64,000 nt of DNA from Schizochytrium sp. CCTCC M209059 (Eukaryota; Sar; Bigyra; Thraustochytrida; Thraustochytriidae), in contig KN805417.1 of the NCBI GenBank assembly GCA_000818945.1, positions 124,001-188,000 on the forward strand, in the 5' to 3' direction. The position numbers and the translations under genes were made by a program. Under the pieces are notes generated by a model, which was given only the letters and a program-made list of their open reading frames with translations, made no database searches and was not told the DNA's origin. Positions 20,979 through 32,600 of this stretch are shown here, one piece after another (the first letter of the stretch is position 1; each line of letters begins with the position of its first letter).

Positions 20979-22091
20979 ATGGGCTTCGACGCGCGGTCGG
21001 CCTCTGTAGCGGCTGCTACAGTTGCTGCCGTCGCAAGCGCGGCAGCGCTCGGATACCTGGTCGGTTTGCGCGTGCGCGGGCAAAAGGCAGCAAATAGGGC
21101 GCAGCCGTGGGTCTGCGGCGTCCTGGGTGGCCTTGGTCCCAAGGCGACGGCACTCTTTTACGATGAAAACATTATCAAGGCGCGCGTACAGCTGTTCAAC
21201 GCAATGAAAGCTGGCCAAGAGTCCGTGGAAGCCATGTTTGCACAAGTTGCAGCAGCTTCGACCGCGCTGTGGACCAAGGAACAGGTGGCGGCAGTTTGGG
21301 CGGCGCGGGTCGGTCAGGAAAAGGTACGCGACCAGGATCACGTTGCCTGTCTTATGTACACCAACCCAACAATTCCGGGCAGGCCCGAGTTCATGTCTGG
21401 CCAAAGTGACGTTGACCCCACTGAGGACATGGCGCGCTCTGCGCAGGCATTAGTCAATGGCGGCGCCTCCGCGCTTTGTATCGTATGTAGCACTGCGCAC
21501 CAATTCAAGTCTGGCATGCTCGCCAAGCTGTCTCCCAAGGTCCCCTTTCTGGACATGTTGGACCTTACCTACGACTATATTATCCGCACCGTGGAGGGCA
21601 TGAAAAGTTCGTCGGGTTCCGCGCCTAAGAAAATCCGAGTTGGTCTTATGGGCACCGGGCCATTACTCAAGTTTAGAATCTACGAAGAGGCGTTTGCGAG
21701 GCGCGCCAAGGCAAAGCACGAACGCGAGCTGGAGGTTCTCACTCCTCTCAACACTGCCGATGGCGAGCAGAACAACTTTACAGAGGCCATCTTCGGCCAG
21801 CATGGTATCAAGGCCGGATATGACTCTGACCTCACCTGCGAGCACACATTTCGCAACTTTGAACTCTTGCTAACAGAGGTTCTCAAACTGCACTTTGCAG
21901 GCGCAGAAGCCATTGTGCTTGGATGCACGGAGTTACCTCTTTTGCTGACCAGGGAAAACATCTCTCGTTATGCAGAGCGCCTTCCGGACTCAAACGAATA
22001 TAACAAGTCTGATGCGACTAAGCTTGTGCTCGTCAACCCGGCTCAGGTTCTGGGCGACGAGATTATTCGCAAGTCTTTGGTCTGCAGATAG
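20979..22091 (+). CDS. Membrane-anchored aspartate/glutamate racemase superfamily protein
   Basis: Asp/Glu racemase-type fold that uses two cysteines as acid and base; the true substrate is unknown. It has 370 residues and no intron. Residues about 9-31 form an alanine-rich hydrophobic helix, a likely signal anchor or organelle-targeting element. The domain begins at GVLGGLGPKAT (47-57). First catalytic Cys170 is in IVCSTAH, second Cys316 in LGCTELPLLL; both are present, so activity is plausible. DQDHVACLMYTNPTIP (119-134) matches the family's substrate-binding segment. Between the first strand and that segment is a helix-rich stretch roughly 40-50 residues longer than in bacterial aspartate racemases. 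The start is supported by clear initiation context and lack of an alternative. Confidence 0.88.
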   Translation: MGFDARSASVAAATVAAVASAAALGYLVGLRVRGQKAANRAQPWVCGVLGGLGPKATALFYDENIIKARVQLFNAMKAGQESVEAMFAQVAAASTALWTKEQVAAVWAARVGQEKVRDQDHVACLMYTNPTIPGRPEFMSGQSDVDPTEDMARSAQALVNGGASALCIVCSTAHQFKSGMLAKLSPKVPFLDMLDLTYDYIIRTVEGMKSSSGSAPKKIRVGLMGTGPLLKFRIYEEAFARRAKAKHERELEVLTPLNTADGEQNNFTEAIFGQHGIKAGYDSDLTCEHTFRNFELLLTEVLKLHFAGAEAIVLGCTELPLLLTRENISRYAERLPDSNEYNKSDATKLVLVNPAQVLGDEIIRKSLVCR

Positions 22092-22106
22092 ACATTTTCT
22101 TGTTTC

Positions 22107-22300
22107 TTTTTGCTTTTGCTTTTGCTTTTGCTTTTTGCTTTTGCTTTTGCTTTTTGCTTTTGCTTTTTGCTTTTTGCTTTTTGCTTTTTGCTTTTGCTTT
22201 TTGCTTTTTGCTTTTTGCTTTTTGCTTTTTGCTTTTTGCTTTTTGCTTTTGCTTTTGCTTTTGCTTTTGCTTTTGCTTTTGCTTTTGCTTTTGCTTTTGC
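22107..22300. repeat. TTTTGC/TTTTTGC microsatellite
   Basis: About 30 units alternating between 6-mer TTTTGC and 7-mer TTTTTGC, directly 3' of the racemase-like gene. It generates artificial AFCF/KAKQ-type ORFs on both strands, which should be ignored. Confidence 0.92.
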
Positions 22301-22302
22301 TT

Positions 22303-22624
22303 TTTTTTTAAAGTAGGTCGCATGCACAATTTAGCGACCGTGATTTTGTAAATTGGATTTGATGTTTTAGCATTCGTGTCTGTGGTCAGATTGACGCATG
22401 GACTACTTGTGTGCTTGCTTGGTCTCAGTCTTGCTCTCGCTCGTGTGATCTTGAGAGCATTCTCCACCCCTTTTTTTAAAGTAGGTCGCATGCACAATTT
22501 AGCGACCGTGATTTTGTAAATTGGATTTGATGTTTTAGCATTCGTGTCTGTGGTCAGATTGACGCATGGACTACTTGTGTGCTTGCTTGGTCTCAGTCTT
22601 GCTCTCGCTCGTGTGATCTTGAGA
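22303..22624. repeat. Pair of exact 154-bp direct repeats at the 3' end of the BART gene
   Basis: Copy 1 is 22303-22456 and copy 2 is 22471-22624, offset 168 nt, with a 14-nt spacer. Copy 2 includes the last 17 or so codons, the stop and the 3' flank of the BART-domain gene. Copy 1 repeats them downstream as a non-functional extra tail. Confidence 0.93.
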
Positions 22625-23158
22625 ATTTGAATCTGCTTTCGAGGAGGAAGGCGTAGCGCTAGGTTCCCCTGGTAAATCGATCCCATTGTTCCGAGCAAAG
22701 GCCCGCCAATATTGTTTCATGCACTTTGCAAAACTCTCGTAGTCAACTACGTCTAGAATAAACTGAACGTACTCGCTTGCAAAGCTATTCGCTTCACCGG
22801 CCGCGCGGACCTTGGCCACGAGAGCTTCTGCCGATGGTAGGCCTTCTTTGTCTACAAAGTCCTCGAGCATGTTGTCAATATGGCCTTGGTATGTCTGATA
22901 TAGCTCATACATTTCCAACGAGTGCTCACTTGTGGTGAGATCGACAATGTGGCAGTGCTTGCGGAAAAACTTTGCCATGCGTTTGTTGAATTCTGGGCCG
23001 TCGACGTGGTTCGAAAATCGCACCATAAAGTCCATCAGATCCTCCTCCCCTTCGGCTTGCATGCCTTCGCCTCGATGGCCAGAGCCATCGTTACCGCTAT
23101 CCTCATTATCCCATGATCTCGCAGACGTCTTCGACTCTTCTGCCGGCCGCCGTGGCAT
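22571..23158 (-). CDS. BART-like (ARL2-binding) domain protein
   Basis: Small helical protein resembling ARL2BP/CFAP36. This family binds ARL2/ARL3-type GTPases and is often linked to cilia, microtubules or mitochondria. The ATG at 23158 gives 195 residues; the frame extends upstream only with a GTG start. The N-terminal 40 residues are acidic and disordered. The domain (about 40-155) runs from LMDFMVRFSNHVDGPEF through RKHCHIVD, LYQTYQGHIDNMLEDFV and VDYESFAKCMKQYWRAF, giving the spacing of the BART fold. The tail is Ser/Lys-rich. The last codons and stop are duplicated downstream. The similarity is recognised by pattern, so the family call is good but the partner GTPase is inferred. Confidence 0.7.
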   Translation of the reverse strand: MPRRPAEESKTSARSWDNEDSGNDGSGHRGEGMQAEGEEDLMDFMVRFSNHVDGPEFNKRMAKFFRKHCHIVDLTTSEHSLEMYELYQTYQGHIDNMLEDFVDKEGLPSAEALVAKVRAAGEANSFASEYVQFILDVVDYESFAKCMKQYWRAFARNNGIDLPGEPSATPSSSKADSNSQDHTSESKTETKQAHK

Positions 23159-24376
23159 CTCACGGGGGGGAAGGGGGGCGAGTTGCCTTCGCTCCGCGTC
23201 GCTTCTGGGTCTGTCTCCGCGTCTCTGCCTTATGGGTCCACATGCGGTGGCGCGCGCTGTTATCCTTAAGGCCAAAAGTTCCGCGATGTCCACCACGCCG
23301 CGCGGAGGGACATCTCATCCGGGTCCCACTGCAGATCTCTCTCTCTCTCTCTCTCTCTCTTGGCTTCGGAGTCTTTCTTTTTGTAGCTGGTGTATGCAAA
23401 TGGTGGTGAGTGCTTGACAGACAATCTAGCAGGCAGATAGTAGTAGACTTTGCAGCCCACCGCCTGTCTTGTCTCGCCACGAGGGCCTTCACCGCCACTT
23501 ACTCATGGCTGAGCCCCGGTGTGCGCTATCTGCCCTGTCTTAAAAGAATGCTCTCGCGATCCTTTTGTTCACTTGGGGCAACCATCCTGGCGGACGCACA
23601 ATGCCGCATTACAAACCAACAACCACAACTAAACATTTCTTCTCACAGGCACGCCAGCACAGTCTCTCTCCAGCGCGCACACGGCCCCAAACTTACCGCG
23701 GAGGTCGAGCCGCCGCCACCCACCCTCTCACCACATCCAGCCTTCACGGCTCAACTTGGACTTCGAAGTTCTCCAGATCCCGTAACGGATCCTAATGCGT
23801 CTCTTTCAACAGTTGCGTCTAGTTGCACAAAACTAGTTTTCGCCGGACCGCGAGCGAAGTTCGCTGGCGAGGAGAGGCCCCGGTCAACACGGCAAGAGCG
23901 GCGCGCAAGTGAAGCATTCGCGCGACTCCAGTGGCGCAAAGAGCGCCGCAAGTGGGGCTTTCCCCCTGCTCGCGAAGGATCGCAGAATCCCAACGTCGCG
24001 AGCGGAGACGAGTCCCCCGCGCGCAGCAGCGACAGCGACGGCGACAGCGGCGACAGCGGCAGCGGCGGCGGCGCAGGCGGCGGCGACAGCGGCACGAACG
24101 CGTGCGCAGCGGCGGCCCCGAGACTGCCTCGGACGCCCCGGACCGCCTGGCGGAGCCGCGCGGATCGGCTTGGATTGGACCGGATCGATCCCTGGACGAG
24201 CGCTTCGAGAAGGAGAGCTCCGACGGCGTCGTGAGCGCGGCTGGAGAGGAGCACGGGCGGCCTGGCCAGACAGACGCACAAAGTGCAGACGGCGGATTTC
24301 CACGCAGACTTTGTCTCGCGTCCAGTTCCTCTGACAGGTTTTTCGAGCACGCAACGAAGCAAATCGCAAAGAGACC
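23159..24376. other. Divergent spacer between the BART gene and RAD23
   Basis: No gene supported. CT repeat at about 23337-23361; a GC-rich block (23880-24230) with GCGACA/GGC repeats is probably the RAD23 leader. The long + strand frame 23410-24234 starts with GTG, lacks domains and is repeat-driven. Confidence 0.6.
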
Positions 24377-25379
24377 ATGAAGCTGACCGTCAAGACACTC
24401 GGCGGCGTCAAGTTCCCCGTTGAGGTGGAGGAGAGCCAGACGATCAAGCAGGTCAAGGAGAAGATCAAGGATATCAAATCATGGGAAGTGCCGGCGCAGA
24501 AACTCATCCACAAGGGAAAGATTCTTGTCGATGACAAGACCGTTGGCGAATGCAGCATTAGTGATGGAGAGTTCCTTGTCTGTGTGGTGGCCAAGGCCAA
24601 AGCCAAGCCCGCCGAGAGCAAGCCTGCAACCTCGAGCGAGACCGCTCCGGCTGCTGCTGCTCCCGCCGCGGCGCCTTCTACGCCTTCGCCGGCGCCGGCG
24701 CCGGCGCCTTCTTCGACGGGCGCCACGCCCGCGCCGGCCGCGAGCACCCCGCAGCCTGCGCAAACCCCGGCATCAACTAGCGCGCCCAGTGCACCAGCAG
24801 CATCGTCAGCGCAGGCTACAACCACCCAAGCATCAGACGCACCCTCTTCCTCTGCGGGTGCCTCTGGCTCCGCCGGTATGGACGATGCTGCCTTTGCGCA
24901 AGGTGTGCAGCAGCTCAAGGACATGGGCTTTCCGGAGGACCAGGTACGTGCCGCATTGACTGCTGCCTACGGAAACACGGAGCGTGCGACAGATTTTCTT
25001 CTCAATGGCATTCCGGAGGGCGTTGGCATGGAAGAGGACGAGGTCCCCGCCAGCGTGTTGGCAGAAAGCCAGGCTGCCGCCGCTGGCAGCGGCGGCGCAG
25101 CGGGGGGCTCTGGGAACGACAGCTCGACAGCTCGTCGAACACAGCTTCTGGAAACAACTCTGGCAGCAACACGGGAACCGGTGGTGGTCCGCTCGCGGCT
25201 TTGCGTCAGCATCCAGACTTCAACAACCTGCGTCGTCTTGTGCAGAATAACCCGGCTGCTCTCGGCACGGTGCTCCAGCAGCTCGGAAGTACGGACCCAG
25301 ATCTTCTTGAGGCCATCAATGCTAACCGCGCAGAGTTTGTTTCGATCATGAACGAGCCCATTGATGAGGACGCCCCCTC

Positions 25380-25415
<36 letters not shown>

Positions 25416-25881
25416 AGCGGCTGCAGGCGGTGGCAGTGGCGATGCTCCTGCTGGCGGGTTCCCGGGGGGCATGCCAGCGGGAGGTCCAGATGTTCAGCAG
25501 CTCATGGGCCTTTTGCAGCTTATGCAGCAGATGCCCGAGGAACAACGTGCCCAATTAGCAACCCAAATGGGTGTGCCTCCGGAGCAGCTGCAGGCCATTA
25601 CTCAAATGCCCCCGCAAGCCATGGCTCAACTTATGCAGGGAATGATGGGCGGCGGCGGCGGCGGCGGTGGGATTCCGCCTGGAGCCAACGTGGTGCGCCT
25701 CACGCAGGAAGAAATGGCTGCTGTTGATCGTCTCGCAGAGCTTGGCTTTCCAAAGCAAGCTTGCGTTGAGGCTTACCTGGCGTGTGACAAAGATGAGCAG
25801 CTTGCTGCGAATTATCTCTTCACAAATCCTCCTGAGCCCATGGAAGAAGACAATGATAACGGCGGCGCTGGTGGTAACTGA
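24377..25881 (+). CDS. RAD23: RAD23-type UBL-UBA proteasome shuttle, frame broken by an 8-bp duplication
   Basis: Carries ubiquitinated substrates to the proteasome and partners Rad4/XPC in nucleotide-excision repair. Order: ubiquitin-like domain (1-75), a long Ala/Pro/Ser/Thr linker, UBA1 near 170-212 (QLKDMGFPEDQVRAALTA), Gly/Ser linker, XPC-binding region (LRQHPDFNNLRRLVQNNP), a 12-Gln tract, a Met/Gln/Pro-rich stretch and UBA2 (VDRLAELGFPKQACVEAYLA). UBL and UBA1 are in one frame; the XPC-binding region and UBA2 are in another. Between them CGACAGCT occurs twice in tandem (25117-25124, 25125-25132). Counting it once gives a single 498-codon frame, so the duplication explains the shift. 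As written, translation would leave the true frame and stop at 25351. Sequencing error, allele or real mutation cannot be separated here. Confidence 0.9.
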
Positions 25882-26658
25882 ATGTGAAGCTTTCCCATCT
25901 TTTTTCTTACTCTGCATTTCTGTTCATAATTTTACAGTCTCTTGGTGTCGAAAGGAGGAAACCAAATCTAACCTATCCCCTTTTTGATTTCTTGAAAAAG
26001 ACGTAAAGAGAAAATTGGCTTTACTACTTGGCACACGAAAGCCATGCTGTGAACAACATCAGGTCGGGGTGCAGGCGCTCTCATCGTTTCGTGCCCAAGA
26101 CCAAAAGACGAGCGGGCTGTGAAGGTCTATGACTGCTCCTTAGAAAAAAGAAAAAGAAAAAAAAAGCTTCATTCCCCACTGCAAAATGGTCTTTGTCGTG
26201 CAAAACGAACCGTCTCCGTCTCCGTCTTCGTCTGTTTGCGCAGTCCCGGAAAAGGTCTGTACACGAGACCAGAGATGAGTCGTGACTCCTTGAAAGTGTT
26301 TGTCCGCGTCCACGAGTTCGTGCTTGACTGTGTGCAGGAGCTTTGCGCGTCTTCCAAGATGCAGGAGAAGAGTGTATGACTGACGGCTGGCGAGCGACAG
26401 TCTACATGTTGGGCATCAGTGTAAGTGTGCGCGTGTGGCATTCGAAATCTCCATAACAGAGAGAGATTCTTGCCCAACTGCGAGCCGTGACGACTTTGCT
26501 GGCTGCAAGTCAAAATACTGCGAACAAACGAGTCAAGGTACAACATAGAGCATTCTTTGTTGCTTTGTAGCTTTACGCAACAATACCAAACAAGACCTTT
26601 TGTGCTCAGAAAACAGGTCGAAGATTTCACATTACTTCGTGCGCAGTAATTTGCAAGC
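25882..26658. other. Convergent 3' spacer between RAD23 and the UBR-type E3
   Basis: AT-richer, as expected for facing 3' ends. A short A-rich tract lies at 26145-26165. No gene supported. Confidence 0.6.
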
Positions 26659-29600
26659 CTAGAACCGTAGCGGATTTTGACGGGGCCGAATTTCTTGCAT
26701 CGTGAGCTGAGAGACCACCTTGTGGCATATCTCATTGTTACTGCAAATGAACTGCAGAGCTTTGAACGCAGGCTCGTGAAAGCGAAGAGGGCGGCCACGC
26801 GACAGAAAGTCATCAACCTCACCATGACTATCAACATATGGTGCGCTCATCCGCGCCTGATGCACGCCATGTACCAGCATGACGATGCAACGCTGCACAA
26901 GAAGAAAGGCACCCGATCCACCTCCACACGATTGGGCGTGCAAGGTCCCGGGACCGATGCCATTACGGCTACAGCACTTTTCCGTTGCGCAGACCACCAT
27001 TCCGCAACGAAGACAGAGCGCCGGTCGAGAAATCACTCTTCCCGTCGTCGGGCATTTCGCGCTGCGTCTAACAATCTTGAGCAGCTGCTCGTAGTTTGTG
27101 GGCAGTGATACGAGTCGCAATCTTGTCTGATCCAGGCAGCACGGGTGCACCAAGAGTTGGCTCTCGGGCACTGATGGCTGAGCGCCCATCGTACTCTTCC
27201 AACGCTCGATGATTTCCATGAGCTCACCCGAATTCGTCATCTCCCCAATCGAAGGCAAGCCGAGAAAACGCATCCACAATGCTTCGGTTTCATCGGTAGC
27301 GTATTCGTCGAGCTCAATGAATTCAGAGGCGTCCTTGGCCTCTGAAGCCACTGCTAAAAGCAGGACAGAGGCGCGCAAAAACCTTGCAAGTTTCACATAG
27401 AGAGCATAGTACACGTGGTCCGCCGTAGCCTCGGGTGCCACACGCCGCAACGCGGAGACCCAGCCCTCCGCCACGGCAAATTTGCGCGAGTCGTGGCACT
27501 TTTCGCAGACACCCACAGAAGGTGCCTCCATAACGCCCTGCACAAGCGTTGCCATGGCTACTGCGCGCACGGCTCGAATGTAAAGTGGTGCGGGAAGTGC
27601 ACTGAGTAGGGCCACGGTCAGCGTTACCGGATCGGCCATATTAAGCAGGACACCATCGGGAATAATTTCCCGCTCCACAACCACGGTGTTGCGCTCAGTA
27701 TCAATGTCCATGACGCGATCGCCCACGGCTAGCTCGAAGGTCCCAGCACCGTCCACGCGCGTAGCTCGACGTGCAGCCCTGATCAACGTGGGAGCGCCCA
27801 AGGACTCCAAGTCATCGTCGAGGACCAGAGTGACTCGCATCTTTTTCCCCGGTGCAAGGCCGGCACAAAGCTCCTTACAGCGGCGCGTGCGGCCACGAGA
27901 CAGCATCTCAAAGAGTGCTTCGGCGACGCCGTTCGAAGCAGTACTTTCGGGATCATCACGGCCGCGTGGGCCCTTGCCCCCAGAGCTCAGACTACTCGTC
28001 GGACGCGATGGCCCTTCAGTGCTGTCTGACGCAGCCACGGGGCCATCTTGACCACGGCGTCCAAAGGATCCAAGGAATGAAAGATTGAACGGCGAGCGGA
28101 GACGTCCCAACGCCTCGGACAGCGAGGAAGATCGTTCACGGCTCGCCGCACTGGAGGCAGTTGCGCCCGTTCCTTCTCCAAAGCCAGGCGTGCGCCGAGG
28201 AAAGGCCGACGCCACCGAGGAAGATCGAGCGCTCGCGCCTGAACCTACGTCGCCATCCGACGGGGCAGAAGGCGAGGAGAGGGTGGAAACAGAGGAGGAG
28301 GAAGAGGAAGAAGACGACGTAAGCCCGCGCAGCGTAGCACGAAAGGAATCGGTCAAAGAGGACGCTCCAACTCCACCTTCGGAATTCGTCGAAGAATTGA
28401 CCGCGTCTCCATGATTGTCAAGAGTAGATCCCGCACTCGCGCCCGCAGCTTGCGTGGGTTCGTGCATGAGAACGCTCGCTGCGCGAAGCATTGAAAGCCA
28501 TTGCTTCTTTGTTCCTTGTACGCGTTCTGTGAGCTGGCGAAAACTGGCATTCGAGTCGTCGTCACCACAGGCAGGCTGCCGAACGCTTGCTTGAGCTCGA
28601 AGCGAGAACCCTAGTGCCTTCCACAAGCCCAGCAGGCGATCCGACTTGCCCGCAGCGACGAGTGTTCGCGGCGAGCGCAACGAATGGCGATAACTTGCAG
28701 CCATACGTAGATCTTCCGCAGTGGGCGACTTGTAGGTCGTTTGCAGCATATCTGCGAATGTCTCGATATCTTCGCGAGCCTTGAAACTCAGATCTCGAGC
28801 ATCGAGGCCGTCGAGTTCGCCAGTGATGAACCTCACCATCTCGTGCGGCGTCGCGGAAGACGATGACACACGTCGCCTCTTTTCTACAGGGGCCCGCGCC
28901 TCCGGGATATGGGGCAGAATGACGTTGGAAAGCGACTTGCACATGGGGCAAAGAAATTCGTGCTCCGCCACATTGGGCAACTGGGCGACCGAAGACCAGC
29001 CTCTGCTGCGCAGCGAGGCAATGTACGTCTGCAAGCACTCCACGTGCATGGCATGCGAGCAGAAACCGACGTAAACATCTCGTTGGGACGCGGGTACCAC
29101 ATGCTCAGGGTTCTCAACGACAACATGCTCTTTTCTCGTGCTGCTGCGCGTCTGTTGTTGCTCCCGGATCATGTGGGCAACCATGTGTTGAATACGCTGC
29201 GCAATGTGCACATTCGCCACTTGGCCGTGAACATCAGCATCATCGATACCTCCAGAAGCGTCTCCTTGATCCTGGCGCCCTGGCGTGGCGCCCTGGCCCT
29301 CGCCTTGGCGCGCGGCGCGATGCATGGCCGCAATCATCTCTCCAGAATCGGGTTGCAAACGTCCCGTTGCCGCGTTAAAAATGTCTCCAAAGTGCAGAAA
29401 GTTGTGGCGTAACGCATCGCCGTCGATCTGAGCTCCCTGATCTTGACCGCCCCCTGCACGAGCGCCAGTGCCTGCGCCAAGCGTAATGCGTCCAATCTCG
29501 TTTCCATTTCCCGCATTTTCGTCCCCATTGTCACTGGCGTTCTCATAAATGTCTTCGCCCAATTCCTCATCATCTTCGGCGATCTCGTTCATGACTTCAG

Positions 29601-32600
29601 CGAACCCGCCAAAGTCGTCTTCGAACTCCATGTCCACGCCAAAGGCATCTTCTTCGTCATCGTCGTCGTCGTCGTCATCGGCATGATCACCCTCCATGTT
29701 ATCGTTGGCAAGGGTCCAATCCATGTCGCCATCTGTCGCGCCGGCAGCTGTTTGTCCTGCCGCTTCAGTTCGTCGGCGTGGAACGCCGCCCGCGTGAGCG
29801 AGACCATGCGTTTCGCGCTCTCCCGAGAGATCAGCATCCGACTGGGCCTCTACATCATGCATCCACCCGGCGGGCTTGCGCGGTGTCGAGAGAACCTCGG
29901 GAGGACAAGCCTCACCGGGCAGCAAAGGGAGAACATTTCCCCATGCGGAGCCGCGCACATAGCCTAGAAAGGCGTATTGTTTTTTCTGTAAATGTTCGTG
30001 ACAGAGCACGCAGTAATTTTCTTCATGTACTGCATCCTCGGTGAAAGCGCCTTCTCCCCCCATACGTTCGAGTGCGCGAGCCTGCGCGGCCTCCATACGC
30101 GCCATGGCAGCTTTTTGAGCTTCCGCGCCCCGGTCACGTTGCTGCTTCTTTTTCGCGCCCTTGACTTTCTTCTTCTTCTTCTTCTTCTTCTTCTTTTTCG
30201 AGTCGGCGCTCTCGCCTCCTTCGTGTTCTTCATTGCTCGAACGCCCCTCCTGCGCGTCGCTCGACTCGTGCATTTTGACATCGCCCTTGGCACCGGTGCG
30301 TGAACGCTGAGGATGAAGCGTGAGTTCCACGTCTTCGAGAGGAATCGGCGTGTCGACACTCATGGCGGCGTTTGGAGAGGCATTTCCAGCAAGCATTTGG
30401 GAGTCCGCGCGGTCAAATGAGATCGGCGGGGGTGTGGAAGCAAGACTGAGCGCTTCACGTAAAACGTGAATCGCTTTGGGATGACGCAGCGCAAGCTGAT
30501 CACCGCACCAACGCAGGTTTGCCACCTTTTCGTCCTGACCTTCACTCGTAAATAAGGCTTCCAGATTGACAACGATTTCGACCAGACTCAAGTTGCAAGC
30601 AAGCAACATACGTTCGAGACTGGAGGCTTCACTTGTGCCGAGCGCGTCGGCAGTGTGCATCGCAAGGGTGATCATGTGCAGCACGGTGTACAAAAGCCCG
30701 GGGGGTACCTTGGCAGTGTGCGTAACAGTCTCGGCAGGGAGCGAGTGGCTCGAGCCTTCAAGACCATATGGCTTGCTCTCTGTCTCAGAGAGCCGCACGA
30801 CCGCGACACGCGCTGCACGGAAAACGTCGACGCAGACTTGACCAATGATTTGTTGCTGCACGGTCCGGCTCCACGGAATGAGACGCGCCGCAGCAAAGAC
30901 TCGTACAGGCGGGCCTGGCGGCGTGCCCACCATGGGCCAGCTTTCGCGGCCCATGTCATCGTTTGCCTTGGACAGTCGCTCCGCTACAAGCTCCTCATGT
31001 CGCCGGGCAACATTCCAGTACAACGGGTCGACTTCGTCCCAGCACTCGCTCTTGAGTGAATATGACACTGACGTGCTCGACGCGGATCCGTGACGGTTAG
31101 CAACGAGATCTAGCATGTTTTCGACTTCGCTTGCCGACACCCAGTAGCTCTCTTCCATGACATCTGCCTCGGGAGAAGACGTTGCGGGACTCTGGCTCGA
31201 AGCGGCCCCATCCTCATTGGCAGCAGTGGCTTCGGATGGCCCATCTGACATGGCGATTCGCGCGTTGCGCACACTGCCCATAATCCTTGAAAATGTGCAA
31301 TTCGTTTCCGAGGCAGCAAGAGCATGAATGACCTCGCGCCGCACAGCAGCACGCCCCGCGCCACGGGCTACCGGGATTTCTGTGGACATGTGTACCAACA
31401 GGCGCAAGAGCTCATCCAGCAATTGGCCGTATGAGTTGTGTAGGTCGCTCCCAGGAAGCGCGGTGACTGCGTCGCTGCGAGACCCCGAACTAATGTAGGG
31501 TCTGAGCCCAAATTTGTCGAGCAAGAGGAAGACGACACGATCGGCGCCCTGCACCGCCACAGCGATCTGAAGGAAGCTCACGTCACACTGGTACATTGAA
31601 GTCGCGCAAACGCCCTTGTAGTTGGTGAGAATATTGTCCATTGTCATTCCGGTGCGACGCCAGAGCTGGGCCCCGACTTGCGCGTTCGTGGCGACGACCC
31701 GCAAGACGTCTTCGGAGAATTGGTCAAAGTTGATGTCCTTGCTCGCAGGCGAAGCCCCATTCCGAAGATGCAAGGCTTGATGCAGTGCATTTTCGAGTGA
31801 AAAGGCGCCACCAATAAACTTGGCAGGGTAGCGCTCGACTGCGACGGCCAAGGCCCGCACAACAGAAGCAAAGAAGCGATGAACGGGAAGATGATGTGAG
31901 ACGTGCGCACCCCGGAAGACGTCGCCTTTACAAATGAAATTTGTAAACGCAGGGAGAGTGGGGTCAAGATTCTCGCAACTCACGCAAGGGAAGCGCAGTT
32001 CCGCTGGAGAAATGGGTCCAACGCTCGGAGAGGCGTCGCTGGGCGCATCCGTGGCTGCATCAGCTGCGACAAGCGTGCATTGCGGAGGATCATGCATGGC
32101 TGTCTGGACTACAAACTTGTTTGGCCCCTCGTGCACATGAGGGCGCGCGACAATCTCGTCGTGATGCCAGAGAAAACTGTGTTCGTAAGACAACTTTCCC
32201 ACAGCGTGCACTAGCTCTAGAAGCGATACCTTGTTTTGAGACGCAGCGAGGCTCGCGATGCCCGCGCCTACCTGCTGCGAACCGAGCCGGATGATATTGT
32301 GCAGAGCCATGCTGAGCTTGAAGGCTCGAATCCAGTCGTTTGTTTCTTGAAGGACATGTTCGGCGCCCTGGTGACGACGCTGCGGGTTCATGCGCTGCGC
32401 GATGGCAATCGCGCCAAGAAACGCGCGTAACCGCTTGAATTGCGTCATGTCCTCTGCATCAACAAGAGGATGTTTGACAAGTCGCATGACGTACCGGGCG
32501 TCGAAAATGGCGTGCATGTAGCGCTCGTGATTGATTCCTGTGCTCTCGGCAAAATCAAATTGGGCGAGGCGGCGAACGGGGCCGTCCGGAGTCGTCCAGT

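Noticed and set aside
22107..22300. Regular short repeats suggestive of a CRISPR array
   Set aside because: Units are 6-7 bp without spacers; it is a microsatellite in a eukaryotic genome.
22063..22698. KAKQ/AFCF-repeat frames on both strands
   Set aside because: Translation of the TTTTGC microsatellite and the 154-bp repeats; not genes.
23410..24234. 274-residue + strand frame upstream of RAD23
   Set aside because: Begins with GTG, no domain, Ser/Gly/Ala low complexity; better explained as RAD23 leader DNA.
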